From: Phycisphaeraceae bacterium D3-23
GTDB lineage: Bacteria > Planctomycetota > Phycisphaerae > Phycisphaerales > Phycisphaeraceae
DNA: 64,000 bases
Reading direction: 5' to 3'
Assembly (NCBI GenBank): GCA_039555135.1
Contig: CP114179.1
Location: 4,154,001-4,218,000 of the forward strand
The notes under the pieces were generated by a model, which searched no databases, had not been told where the DNA came from, and saw only the letters and a program-made list of their open reading frames with translations. Position numbers and translations under genes: made by a program. Below, one piece after another: positions 23,629 to 32,417 of the stretch (position 1 is its first letter; the number at the start of each line of letters is the position of its first letter).

Positions 23629-24822
23629 ATGATCTACCTCGACAACGCCGCGACCAGTTTCCCCAAAGCCCCCGGCATGGCCGAGGCGATAACGAAGTTC
23701 CTTGCCGAGGACGCCGCGAACCCCGGGCGGGCCGGGCACCGCATGGCCGTCGCGGCGGAGGAGATGATCGACCGCACGCGGCTGCAGCTTGCCCGGCTGC
23801 TCAATGCCCCGACGCATGAGCGGATCGTCTTTACGCTCAACGGGACCGATGCGCTGAACATCGCGATCAAGGGCGTGGTCGCCTCGTGCTCCGCCAGCGG
23901 CACAGTGCCGCATGTCATCACTACTGTGCTCGAACACAACTCGGTCAGCCGGCCGCTGCAGGCGATGAGCGACGCGGGGCGGATTACGCTGACACGTGTT
24001 GATTGTGATGACGACGGGTTTGTCGATGCCGAAAACATCCGCAGCGCGATCACACCCGCGACGAAACTGGTCGTCATGACCCACGCGAGCAATGTCACCG
24101 GCACGATCCAGGACGCCGCAGCGGTCGGCGCGATCGCACGTGAGGCGGATGTTTTGTTCTGCCTCGACGCGGCGCAGACGGTCGGCGTCGTGCCGCTCGA
24201 TGTGCAGGCGATGAATGTCGACCTGCTCGCGTTCCCCGGCCACAAGTCGCTGCTTGGCCCGACCGGCACCGGGGCGCTCTACGTCGGCGAACGTGTACCC
24301 GCCGCGTCGGAAGATGTCGCGGGGCAGCCCGGCCGACTCGCGCCCTTCCGCGAGGGCGGCACCGGCGGCGACTCGGCGACGCCCGTCCAGCCCGCGCTCT
24401 ACCCTTACTACCTCGAAGGCGGTACGCCCAACACCGTCGGCATCGCCGGGCTCTCGGCGTCGCTGGACTATGTCACGAATCACGGCATCGTCGACACGCT
24501 CAAGCACGAGCAGCAACTCGTGCAGAAGATCATCGACTTTGTCGATGGGCACGACGCCATGACGCTCTACGGCAACACCGACGCCTCGAATCGCGTCGGC
24601 ACGGTCTCGTTCAACATCGACGGCTTCGACGCGCCCGATGTCGGCAGCATCCTCGACGACAGCTTCGAGATCGCGGTTCGGCCCGGCCTGCACTGCGCGC
24701 CCTACGCGCATCAACGCCTGGGCACGTTCCCCGTCGGCTCGGTGCGTGTGAGTCCCGGGGCGTTTACGACGGATGAAGAAGTCGATGCACTGATCGATGC
24801 GCTCGGGCAGATTGTGGGATAG
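23629..24822 (+). CDS. Cysteine desulfurase (class V aminotransferase)
   Basis: 397 residues. It opens with MIYLDNAATSFPK, has THASNVTGT and the PLP lysine in FPGHKSLLGPTG (Lys206), and the catalytic cysteine in RPGLHCAPYAHQ (Cys356). The closing GSVRVSPGAFTTDEEVDAL is typical of the SufS-like cysteine desulfurase subgroup found beside ThiF and selenium/sulfur genes. It would take sulfur from cysteine as a persulfide and pass it to the E1/carrier pair. It lies 60 bases after the E1 gene, last in the riboswitch operon. Confidence 0.9.
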   Translation: MIYLDNAATSFPKAPGMAEAITKFLAEDAANPGRAGHRMAVAAEEMIDRTRLQLARLLNAPTHERIVFTLNGTDALNIAIKGVVASCSASGTVPHVITTVLEHNSVSRPLQAMSDAGRITLTRVDCDDDGFVDAENIRSAITPATKLVVMTHASNVTGTIQDAAAVGAIAREADVLFCLDAAQTVGVVPLDVQAMNVDLLAFPGHKSLLGPTGTGALYVGERVPAASEDVAGQPGRLAPFREGGTGGDSATPVQPALYPYYLEGGTPNTVGIAGLSASLDYVTNHGIVDTLKHEQQLVQKIIDFVDGHDAMTLYGNTDASNRVGTVSFNIDGFDAPDVGSILDDSFEIAVRPGLHCAPYAHQRLGTFPVGSVRVSPGAFTTDEEVDALIDALGQIVG

Positions 24823-24848
24823 CAGACGCATCTACACATACGAAAACC

Positions 24849-24874
24849 GGACTGGTTGCTGCTGCAACCAGTCC
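24849..24874. terminator. Perfect hairpin between convergent genes
   Basis: GGACTGGTTGC, loop TGCT, GCAACCAGTCC: 11 perfect pairs. It lies between the desulfurase end and the end of the Gcw_chp-like gene. On the minus strand it is followed by GGTTTTCG, a weak T-run. It could be a bidirectional terminator or a REP-like repeat. Confidence 0.6.
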
Positions 24875-24920
24875 AGTGATCCAAGAAGAGACGTGTTTTT
24901 GAGCACCCAACTTCCGGGGG

Positions 24921-25802
24921 TTACCACTCCCGGCTGAGCCCGATCGAGCCGAAGACCTGGAACTCGTCGCTGCTGCCGGTGACGTCGTCGGTCAGCCCTG
25001 CGTCGTCGTTGAGGAAAAGGACGGTGACCCCCGCGGTCAGGTCCCACGCGCCGACCCATTCTTCGCTGTCGAGGATCACGCTCATGGGGACGGTGACGAA
25101 GAACCCGACGCTGGCGTATCCGAAGACTTCGTTGTCGCCCGTGGCGTCGGTGTAGTAGTCGTCGAGCGAGAGCCCGACGACGACCGGGACCGACGCGCTG
25201 ATGTCTTCATTGATGTCGAAGCCGAAGGTGCCGCCGAGTTCGAGGTAGGTGTCCTCGGTGCCGCCGTTGTCCTGGACCTCGAAGGCGACGAAGACGTGCG
25301 GCTCGAACGTGACATCTTCGCCAAACTGCCCGGTATCTGCCATGGCGAGGCCGACACCGATCTCGTGGATGTCGCTGAAGGAGTCGCTGGGGGAGAAGTA
25401 GCCGGTGTAGTTGAGGTCGAGGGTGAGGATATCGGTGAGTTCGATCGTGACGCCGGCATAGACATCCTGTTCATACCAGCTCTTGGGGCCGGTCGGGGCG
25501 CCCATGGTCGAGACAGAGTGGAACGATTCCCACACGCCGAAGTACGCGCCAACGCCGTCGGTGATAGGGACGCCGATGGTCGCGCCGGGCTGGAAGATAA
25601 AGCCCGAGTCCTGCTGCTCGTAGCCGCGGAAGAAGTATTGGCTGACGACGTCGAGCGTGATCTCAAGCGAGAGTGCCGCACCGATGGCGTCATCGATCGG
25701 CGGGTGGTCTTCGACGTCGTGGGCCAGCGCGGGTAGGGCGGTGGTCGCGCAGAACAGCGAGGCGGCCAGTCGGCCGAGTGTAGAACGCATAAGCGATTGC
25801 AT
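24921..25802 (-). CDS. Gcw_chp/TorF-like outer-membrane protein
   Basis: 293 residues with a signal peptide (about 1-27, ending LPALA). The mature protein is a series of amphipathic beta strands. LEITLDVVSQYFFRGYEQQDSGFIFQP at the start of the mature part resembles the Gcw_chp (TorF) family, whose first strand reads xSxYxFRGxS. The C-terminus ends in aromatic SREW, as outer-membrane barrels often do. That family is often found with nitrogen-regulation genes. The sigma-54-type promoter and upstream palindrome found here fit such control. The transported substrate is unknown. Confidence 0.72.
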   Translation of the reverse strand: MQSLMRSTLGRLAASLFCATTALPALAHDVEDHPPIDDAIGAALSLEITLDVVSQYFFRGYEQQDSGFIFQPGATIGVPITDGVGAYFGVWESFHSVSTMGAPTGPKSWYEQDVYAGVTIELTDILTLDLNYTGYFSPSDSFSDIHEIGVGLAMADTGQFGEDVTFEPHVFVAFEVQDNGGTEDTYLELGGTFGFDINEDISASVPVVVGLSLDDYYTDATGDNEVFGYASVGFFVTVPMSVILDSEEWVGAWDLTAGVTVLFLNDDAGLTDDVTGSSDEFQVFGSIGLSREW

Positions 25803-25857
25803 GTTGAGTCACTCCGTGAGAGGAAAGCCGCCCACAGCGGGCGGGTCACGGGTGTAA

Positions 25858-25874
25858 ATGCAAGGGGGATGCCA
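25858..25874 (-). promoter_or_regulatory. Sigma-54 (RpoN) promoter
   Basis: The minus strand reads TGGCATCCCCCTTGCAT, matching TGGCAC-N5-TTGCW with the invariant GG and GC 10 bases apart. Transcription would start near 25847, about 45 bases before the Gcw_chp-like ATG at 25802. Confidence 0.75.
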
Positions 25875-25988
25875 CAGGATGAGCGAATGGTGAAGGGGCG
25901 TCGTTACAGCTGTGAGTACCGCTGTAGGCACTTTTTCACGGGCAGCCCTGAGAGATTCGAAAAACGCACTGCTTGCGAACTAAGCAAT

Positions 25989-26003
25989 GGCACGCTTGGT
26001 GCC
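25989..26003. promoter_or_regulatory. Candidate enhancer-binding site
   Basis: GGCAC-GCTTG-GTGCC is a perfect inverted repeat similar in layout to NtrC sites (GCACC-N5-GGTGC). It lies about 115-130 bases upstream of the sigma-54 -24 element, the usual enhancer distance. A second repeat, TACAGC-N10-GCTGTA, is near 25905-25926. Confidence 0.45.
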
Positions 26004-26020
26004 TATCGAAGACGCTGTCT

Positions 26021-27556
26021 TTAGGCAGGTGCCCGGCCACGGTAGAGCTCTTGTACGCGCTGGGCTTGGTCGCGCCGTACGGTTTCAAGGGTTAGCCGGG
26101 CGATGTCGTAATCGCCCTGATCCTCGGGGACGAGCTTGCAATGTTCCTGAATCACAGCGTAGAGGAACTTGAAGGCGTCGCGTGGCTGGTGCATCTGATC
26201 GAGCGCATCAATCAGCATGGTGGGCGTGACCGAGTCCTCGAACAGCGACGCGAGCGTGGGCTTGGGCTCGCGATCGGGGTCGGCGCAGGCCTGGAGCCGC
26301 TGGCTGCACAGGTCGTACAGCGTCGCGCCCGACCATGTGAGTCGATCGACCATGTTCTGCTTGTCGAGCCGGGCCTCCTGGAAGAAGGTCGCGGACTCTC
26401 GGCCCAGCTCGTAGCGCAGCTCGAGGGGCAGCAGCAGCTTGAGCCCGACGCCGTCCTGCTTGAGGAACTTGTTGTCGAACATCGGCCAGGTAATTTGTTT
26501 CATCCGGTCGATGTCGCCGTGGACGAGGGTGGGCTCGTCCATGCGGTCGATGAAGATGACCATGCCGGCGAAGCCCATCTCTTTGAGCGCGGAGACGAAA
26601 CGGCGCGTGAGCTGGTAACGGGTGTCGCTGAGGTCGTTGCCCTTGGTGGGGCGGGGCAGGGGCTGGCCTCCGAGGTGGCTTGGCCGGAGCAGTTCGAGCA
26701 TCGCGCGGAGGTCGGCGGACGATCGCGAGACGGCGGGCATCTCTTTGCGGACGGCGAAGGCCTTGCCCCAGATCGAGAGCCAACGCCAGGCCGCGTAGGC
26801 CATGAACAAGATCGCCAGGCCGGCCCCGGTGATGATGGCGGGGACCATCCAGCTCGGCGGGTCGTCCATGATCGCCTCGGCCCCCCACAATGCGGCGGCG
26901 GCGACCGTAAAAACGATCGCGAGCGTCGAGACAAACCAGAGCGCGATGCGCTGGCCGATGCGGAGTTTGCGTTTAAGCTTGCGGAAGCGTGGGAGGGCGG
27001 GCCCGCTACGAGGCTCGTCGTAGAGCGCGGCGAGGATGGCGAGGTCGATGCGCGTCTGCTTGCTGAGCGAGCGCATCGCCTTGGCCGAGGTATCGAGGTG
27101 GGGCACGGGCTCGTCGTGTTCGTTCTTTGCCGACGTATCCTCGATGATCGCGCTGACCATCTTTGTCATCGCGCGGGCGAGGATCGCGTCCTGGTGGTCT
27201 TCGAGCCGAAAGCCCTTGAGCATCGCGGCGGTGTCTTGGCGTTTGTGCTGAAGCAGCTTGTCGAGGACGGGGTTGAGGTCGTCGTAGGCGACGACGAGGA
27301 CGGGCTTGCCAGAGGCGTTGTTGTGCTCGTTGATCTTGCGGCCGAGCATCAGGCGGATGGCGGTCTTGCCGCTGCCCTTTTCGCCGAAGACGACGGCGGT
27401 GGCGGGCTGATCGATCTGGCCCAGGATCTTGGGGAAGTCCGGGTGGTCGGTGGTGCCCCCTGCGAGTCGGCCAAAGATCGGGTCCAGCCGGGCTTCCTCC
27501 GCGGTGAAGGGATTATCGGTGATGCCGTGATGTCTGAGGAAGGTGTCAACGTTCAT
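26021..27556 (-). CDS. KAP-like P-loop ATPase with two internal membrane helices
   Basis: 511 residues. The Walker A motif GEKGSGKTAIR is near residue 58. Two transmembrane helices lie between it and the Walker B-like GMVIFIDRMDEP (near 336): IALWFVSTLAIVFTVAAAAL (about 205-224) and WMVPAIITGAGLAILFMAYAAW (about 235-257). A membrane insertion inside the P-loop domain is the hallmark of KAP NTPases (Kidins220/PifA), some of which exclude phages. The N-terminus FLRHHGITDNPFT resembles ExeA-type AAA ATPases, so that family is the alternative. No effector gene is adjacent. The TTG/ATG choice is clear (ATG at 27556). Confidence 0.68.
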   Translation of the reverse strand: MNVDTFLRHHGITDNPFTAEEARLDPIFGRLAGGTTDHPDFPKILGQIDQPATAVVFGEKGSGKTAIRLMLGRKINEHNNASGKPVLVVAYDDLNPVLDKLLQHKRQDTAAMLKGFRLEDHQDAILARAMTKMVSAIIEDTSAKNEHDEPVPHLDTSAKAMRSLSKQTRIDLAILAALYDEPRSGPALPRFRKLKRKLRIGQRIALWFVSTLAIVFTVAAAALWGAEAIMDDPPSWMVPAIITGAGLAILFMAYAAWRWLSIWGKAFAVRKEMPAVSRSSADLRAMLELLRPSHLGGQPLPRPTKGNDLSDTRYQLTRRFVSALKEMGFAGMVIFIDRMDEPTLVHGDIDRMKQITWPMFDNKFLKQDGVGLKLLLPLELRYELGRESATFFQEARLDKQNMVDRLTWSGATLYDLCSQRLQACADPDREPKPTLASLFEDSVTPTMLIDALDQMHQPRDAFKFLYAVIQEHCKLVPEDQGDYDIARLTLETVRRDQAQRVQELYRGRAPA

Positions 27557-27667
27557 GGTTTGGCCAGGGTGCGTTGGGGTGCGGTGCTGTATAAGATACC
27601 GGCTGCGCGCTGATCCGCCCTGTTTTCTTTGTTCTCAACACCGCTCTCAATCTTACGCACGATCCAT

Positions 27668-29282
27668 ATGCCCAGCTTCCCCGACCTCCCGACGTTCAGA
27701 CGGCTTGCGATGGAGGCCGTGTCTGCCGGGCCCCGGCTGGTGCCGGTGTATCGTCGTCTGTTCAGCGACTCGCTGACGCCCGTGCTCGCCTACCGCCGAC
27801 TGGTCCGGCCCGACGACCGGATGGCGCCCAGCTTCCTGCTCGAGTCGGTCGAGGGTGGTGAGCGTGCCGCGCGCTACAGCTTTGTTGGTGCACAGCCCTT
27901 GCTTGAGGTCCTCGCCACCGGCCACGATGTCACGCTCCGCGACCACCGTCCCAGCACCGTTGAATCGGTACGCACCTACCACAGCGACGACCCACTGGGC
28001 GAGATGGATCGGCTGACCGCCGACTGGCAACTCGTCAAGGTCGAGGGGCTGCCCGACTTCACCGGCGGGTGGGTCGGCTTCGCGGGCTACGACACGGTGC
28101 GCTACCTCGAAGGCGGCAAGCTCACCGAAGCGCCGGCCGATGATCGGGGCCTGCCTGACCTGCATATGCAGCTGTACAACGATGTGGTTGCGTTCGACCA
28201 CTTCCAGAAGTGCGTGCTGGTGATCACACACGTGCGTGTGCAGCCGGGTGATGATCTCGACGCCGCGTACCAGCTCGGGCGGGATCAGCTTGATCGTTTG
28301 GCGCAGCGTTTGACGGTCCCGGCGGTCGACGATGCGGGGGGCGCGGCGAAGAGCTATCGACCGGCCACGTCGATCTTGCAGCGCCGCCGCCGGCGCGCTG
28401 CCCGAGAGCTCGATGGGCGCGGGGGGGTATCAGGACGCGGTGCGCAAGGCGAAGGAGTACATCGCGGCGGGCGATGTGTTCCAGGTTGTGCCCAGCCAGC
28501 GTTTCCGTGTGGAGACCCGGGCCGATCCGTTCGATGTGTACCGCGCGTTGCGTGTGATCAACCCGTCGCCGTACATGGTGTACCTGCAGATCGAGGGCGG
28601 GATGCTGGTGGCGTCGAGCCCAGAGATTTTGTGCAGGGTTAAGGACGGGGGCGTGGTCAACCGCCCGCTTGCGGGGACGCGTCGGCGGGGCGCGACCGTG
28701 GACGAGGATCAGGCGTTGGAACAAGAACTGCTGGGCGACCCCAAAGACCTGGCCGAGCACGTGATGCTGGTGGACCTTGGCCGAAACGACATCGGCCGCG
28801 TCGCGCTGGCGGGGTCGGTGGCGATGCCCGCCTTGATGGAGGTCGAGCGTTACAGCCACGTGATGCACCTGAGCTCGACGGTGACCGGCGAGCTGCGCAG
28901 CGGGCTGACGTGCTGGGATGCGCTGCGCTACACGCTGCCGGTGGGGACGGTGAGCGGCGCGCCCAAGGTCCGTGCGATGCAGATCATCGACGAGCTTGAG
29001 CCGGTGAAGCGCGGGCCCTACGCCGGGGCGGTGGGCTACGCGGACTTCGCGGGGAACATGGACATGGCGATCGCACTGCGGACGATGGTTGTGATGCCGA
29101 GCGGCGACGATTCGGGCGGCGGCTGGACGGTCGATATCCAGGCGGGCGCAGGGATCGTCGCGGACTCGGACCCGGACCTCGAGCACGAAGAGACGGTGAA
29201 CAAGTCGGCTGCGCTGGCCAAGGCCGTGCAACTCGCCGAGCAGGCCTTTGGGCAGACCCCGGGCCAGACGGGTCGTGCTTGA
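27668..29282 (+). pseudogene. trpE: Anthranilate synthase component I, interrupted by a frameshift
   Basis: The N-terminal part (27668 to about 28370) reads VPVYRRLFSDSLTPVLAYRRL, FLLESVEGGERAARYSFVG and GGWVGFAGYDTVRYLE, the TrpE tryptophan-binding domain. The catalytic part (about 28395-29282, shifted by one base) reads [61 protein letters not shown] and DIQAGAGIV, the chorismate-binding domain. The frame changes within 28365-28400, in a GC-rich linker (gcgccgccgccggcgcgc), between two otherwise perfect domains. A sequencing or assembly error is most likely; a real inactivating mutation or a split enzyme is possible. trpG is not adjacent. Confidence 0.85.
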
Positions 29283-29377
29283 CCCTGACGCGCGATCGGG
29301 TGAGAATACATCAACGGGCCCCGCCCGATCCTGCCAGACCCCCCGCGTGATTCACTACCGAAAGAAGAAGGCATCCC

Positions 29378-29776
29378 ATGGTCGACCAAGCCGAAGAGCT
29401 GCGTCTGAACGGCGCGAAGATCCTGATTGTGGACGACGACCCCGAGATCCGGGCTGCAATCGACCACGCGCTTCAAGCCGAGGGGGCCCTGACCCAGGTC
29501 TGCGGCGACGGCAACTCGGCGGTCCGTATCATCGAGACCGACCCACCCGACCTCGTTCTGCTGGACATGATGCTGCCCAAGCGGTCGGGTTTCCTGGTGC
29601 TGGAGAAGATCAAGACGTTCGAAGACTGCCCGAAAGTGGTCATGGTGACCGCCAACGAGGGCAAACGGCACCAGGTCTACGCCGAGGCCTTGGGGGTTGA
29701 TGGCTACCTGCTCAAGCCCGTTCGGCTGGAACGGCTGATCGCGCTGGCCGAGGAACTGGTCGTGGAAGGCCAGTAG
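29378..29776 (+). CDS. Single-domain response regulator (receiver only)
   Basis: 132 residues, one REC domain. The acidic pocket is Asp19-Asp21 in ILIVDDDPE, the phosphoacceptor is Asp63 in VLLDMMLP, the switch threonine is in VMVTAN, and the lysine is in LLKPV. No output domain is present, so it must act by protein contact, like CheY or Spo0F. No kinase gene is adjacent. AGAAGAAGG precedes the ATG. With a CheY-binding FliM in the same window, a motility role is possible but unproven. Confidence 0.9.
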   Translation: MVDQAEELRLNGAKILIVDDDPEIRAAIDHALQAEGALTQVCGDGNSAVRIIETDPPDLVLLDMMLPKRSGFLVLEKIKTFEDCPKVVMVTANEGKRHQVYAEALGVDGYLLKPVRLERLIALAEELVVEGQ

Positions 29777-29832
29777 TGGCGGCGGGGCGGCGTAAGCGGG
29801 CGGTCCTGCAGGCGTCTTTCCCAGTACCGGGC

Positions 29833-29861
29833 TTTCGGGCGGTTGCGGCTTCGCGTATAAT
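29833..29861 (+). promoter_or_regulatory. Promoter with consensus -10
   Basis: TTTCGG (29833-29838), 17-base spacer, TATAAT (29856-29861). The transcript would start near 29868, with a 64-base leader to the gene at 29932. Confidence 0.6.
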
Positions 29862-29931
29862 GCCACCGCCCCAAGGTCGCTTCTGCCAAGGGGTTGCGAG
29901 CGATCGATAGGCCATAACCCATGGAGTGCGC

Positions 29932-30813
29932 ATGATGCCTCAGACACGCCGCGGTGCGAAAGACAAACCCGTCAACCTCCTCACGATGCTCGCCGCCGCC
30001 GGCCTGCTCTTTGCTGGCTCGGGCGTCCTGCTCGCCGCCACACCCGTGAGCGACCTCGCCCCTGTCGCGAGGCAAGGGGACGACGACGAGGAAGAAGTCG
30101 ACCTGCTCACCGCAGAAGATATCAACCTGATCCAGGTCTACGAGATCGATATGGACACCGAGCCCCGGGTCCTCATCGACCGCGATGTGTTGCAGGAGTT
30201 CCTCGACGACCCCGCCTTCGCCGGCCGCGAGGGCATGCCCAGCGGTCGCAACGAGCATCGCGAGTTCCTCCGGCTCGAGGGCTGGCAGCAGCTCGAACTC
30301 TTCTTCCGTATGAGGGCCCGCGACTACTACGGCTCGGTCCGTGTCCGCGAAGAGCCCGACACGATGCGCGCCTGGCAGCGACTCAACGGCCGCTATATCA
30401 ACCAGTACTTCCTACGCACGTTCGCGAACAAGCCGCTGGGCCCTGACATCGAGCTCCGTTACCAGGGCCGACCCATCAGCGAGATCCCCCTGATCGGCCC
30501 GGGCCGTAACGGCGACGCGATTGCCTACACCAACTTCTACATCCTCTCGCAGATGACGGCCAACGGCATCCCGTTCATCGACCGCGACCACCCCGAAGAA
30601 TCTATCCTCGTCCAGTGGGGCTTGCCCCGCGAGGACGCGAAGTTCCGCGCGCCCGACATCGACGGCTGGCGTGCCCAGTTCCGCGGGATGGATGATGAAG
30701 ACCCGCGGCGCGAAGAGCTCCTCGCCTGGGTCAACTCGATCGTCGCGGTCAACCAAGGCTCGCAGTACGGCGTCGAATTCCTGCCGACCCTCCTCCGTGA
30801 AGACGACGAATAA
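29932..30813 (+). CDS. Exported protein of unknown function
   Basis: 293 residues from the ATG at 29932, which has GGAG 5 bases upstream; a GTG at 29926 is an alternative. A hydrophobic segment (about 18-37, MLAAAGLLFAGSGVLLAA) is a signal peptide or anchor. An acidic stretch DDDEEEVD follows, then a soluble region with FYGINT-free, heme-free sequence and no catalytic motif I recognise. ADP/NTP motifs and CxxCH are absent. Its own consensus promoter and the next lipoprotein gene in the same direction suggest a cell-envelope pair. Confidence 0.7.
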   Translation: MMPQTRRGAKDKPVNLLTMLAAAGLLFAGSGVLLAATPVSDLAPVARQGDDDEEEVDLLTAEDINLIQVYEIDMDTEPRVLIDRDVLQEFLDDPAFAGREGMPSGRNEHREFLRLEGWQQLELFFRMRARDYYGSVRVREEPDTMRAWQRLNGRYINQYFLRTFANKPLGPDIELRYQGRPISEIPLIGPGRNGDAIAYTNFYILSQMTANGIPFIDRDHPEESILVQWGLPREDAKFRAPDIDGWRAQFRGMDDEDPRREELLAWVNSIVAVNQGSQYGVEFLPTLLREDDE

Positions 30814-30820
30814 AAGCGGC

Positions 30821-30860
30821 TATACCGGCCTGAACCACCCGGCCGCGAAAGGCCGGTATA
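30821..30860 (+). repeat. Inverted repeat between two exported-protein genes
   Basis: TATACCGGCCT (30821-30831) and AGGCCGGTATA (30850-30860) are perfect 11-base arms around an 18-base loop. The right arm carries TATACG and is followed by AAAGGAA, the ribosome-binding site of the next gene. It could attenuate or process the mRNA. Confidence 0.65.
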
Positions 30861-30875
30861 CGAAAGGAACGCTCT

Positions 30876-32324
30876 GTGCGTAAGAAGATTCTCGCAATGC
30901 TCCCCGTGGGTCTGGTCGCCCTGTCCCTCACCGGCTGCGCCGACAACCCCAACACCCAGCTCTCCGACGAAATCGAAGCGTTGACCGATCGGTACGCGCT
31001 GGCCCGGACTTCGGGCTTTGGGTTGACCGGCCCACGCACGTACACCGTTGCGCATTCTGTCGATAGCGCCCAGGTGCCCGCCGACATGTCGAGCCAGGCG
31101 GTCAAGCTCGACGAGCTGTTGGCGATGCGGCCCGATATCCAGGCGGCGTATGACGACCCCGCCGCACAGCCGGGGCAGAAGGCCGTCCTCGCGCGGATGC
31201 TCGCCGAGATCGACCTGGCCCACGCCTACTACCTGGGCCAAGTCGCAGAGAACAGTTACGACCAGGCCAAGACCGGCACGACCGCGCTCCAGCCGTACGC
31301 CAACAAGGTGGACCTGATGCTCGGCGTGATCGCGATGCGTCAGGGCGACCGCGCCACGATCATCGACACGCTCCAGACCGGCAACGCCGGCAACAACATG
31401 CAGATTGAAGGCGTCCAGCAACTCGAAGCCCGTGTCCAGGCGATCCAAAGCCGAATCGACGCCGCACTGGAAGAGGTCCGCAAACACGAAGCGGAGGCGG
31501 AAGACGCGAACCGCGATGTCGGCTCCTACGACGAGCTCCAACTCGAACTGGCCGTCGAAGCACGCCCCCAAACGGGCGAGGCGCAGTTCAGTACCCTCAA
31601 CCAATCGGTCGATGCCTGGCTCCAGGCCCGCCTCGCGGAAATCAAGGCCGAGTCCCACACCCTCCTCGCCGCCGCGCACACGCAGAGCGCGGAGATGAAC
31701 CAGCACGACCTCCAGATGGTCCAGAGCGTGGTGGCGGGGCTTGAAGAAAGCATCAGCAAGGTCCGCGACGAAATGACTCGCCTGCGCGGCGAAGTGACTG
31801 CAGCCCAGCGTGAGAAGGACGCTGCCGCGACCGAACTCGACAATGAGTACCAAGAGGTCAACGGCCAGATGCAGCAGCTGGTCTTCAGCCGTCTGACCCA
31901 AGCCATCGACAAGGCCGCGGGCGCGGCCGCCCTCTACGGCGGGATCACCGCGACCGGCGGCGCACAGGAAGCCATGCAACGTGAGCAGCTCACCGCGATG
32001 CTTGTCCAACTCCAGCTCTACCACCAGTACGCCATCGAAACCAGCGGATATAAATCCGCTATTGACGGGCTGCTCGCCAACGGCGAAATCGTGCTTGGGC
32101 GATCCCTGGCCAGCGACCTTGAAACACTCAGCAGCGATCTCGAAGCCCAACTCGCTGCGATCAAGGCCGAGGCCGCGCCTGTCCAAGACGCCGCCGCCGA
32201 CCTGGCCGGCATCCTGGTCAACCGGGCCGCCGCAGGGTCGCTTGCTGCGGACCTGCTCACCGAGCAGTCTGATCGGCTCGAAGCTATCCGCTCGGGGCTG
32301 GCCGAATTGCCTTACGGCTCGTAA
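30876..32324 (+). CDS. Lipoprotein with long coiled coil, function unknown
   Basis: 482 residues from a GTG start with AAAGGAA 6 bases upstream. A type II signal peptide ends in LSLTGCAD (lipidated Cys at about 21). Long charged helices dominate (about 175-215 and 270-345), predicted to form coiled coils, with Ala/Gln-rich helices toward the end. No enzymatic motif is visible. The mature protein should hang from a membrane into the periplasm. A strong bidirectional terminator follows. Confidence 0.75.
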   Translation: MRKKILAMLPVGLVALSLTGCADNPNTQLSDEIEALTDRYALARTSGFGLTGPRTYTVAHSVDSAQVPADMSSQAVKLDELLAMRPDIQAAYDDPAAQPGQKAVLARMLAEIDLAHAYYLGQVAENSYDQAKTGTTALQPYANKVDLMLGVIAMRQGDRATIIDTLQTGNAGNNMQIEGVQQLEARVQAIQSRIDAALEEVRKHEAEAEDANRDVGSYDELQLELAVEARPQTGEAQFSTLNQSVDAWLQARLAEIKAESHTLLAAAHTQSAEMNQHDLQMVQSVVAGLEESISKVRDEMTRLRGEVTAAQREKDAAATELDNEYQEVNGQMQQLVFSRLTQAIDKAAGAAALYGGITATGGAQEAMQREQLTAMLVQLQLYHQYAIETSGYKSAIDGLLANGEIVLGRSLASDLETLSSDLEAQLAAIKAEAAPVQDAAADLAGILVNRAAAGSLAADLLTEQSDRLEAIRSGLAELPYGS

Positions 32325-32353
32325 ACCACGCGATCCCCGCTTATCAAAAACAT

Positions 32354-32382
32354 CACCCCGCCAAACCCGGCGGGGTGTTTTT
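32354..32382. terminator. Bidirectional Rho-independent terminator
   Basis: CACCCCGCC pairs perfectly with GGCGGGGTG across six bases, followed by TTTTT on the plus strand. The minus strand also has a T-run just after the stem (ATGTTTTTG), so it can end the gyrA/STAS transcript as well. Confidence 0.9.
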
Positions 32383-32417
32383 GTATCCGCTGCGATGGAT
32401 CCAGCCGCACGTTCAGT

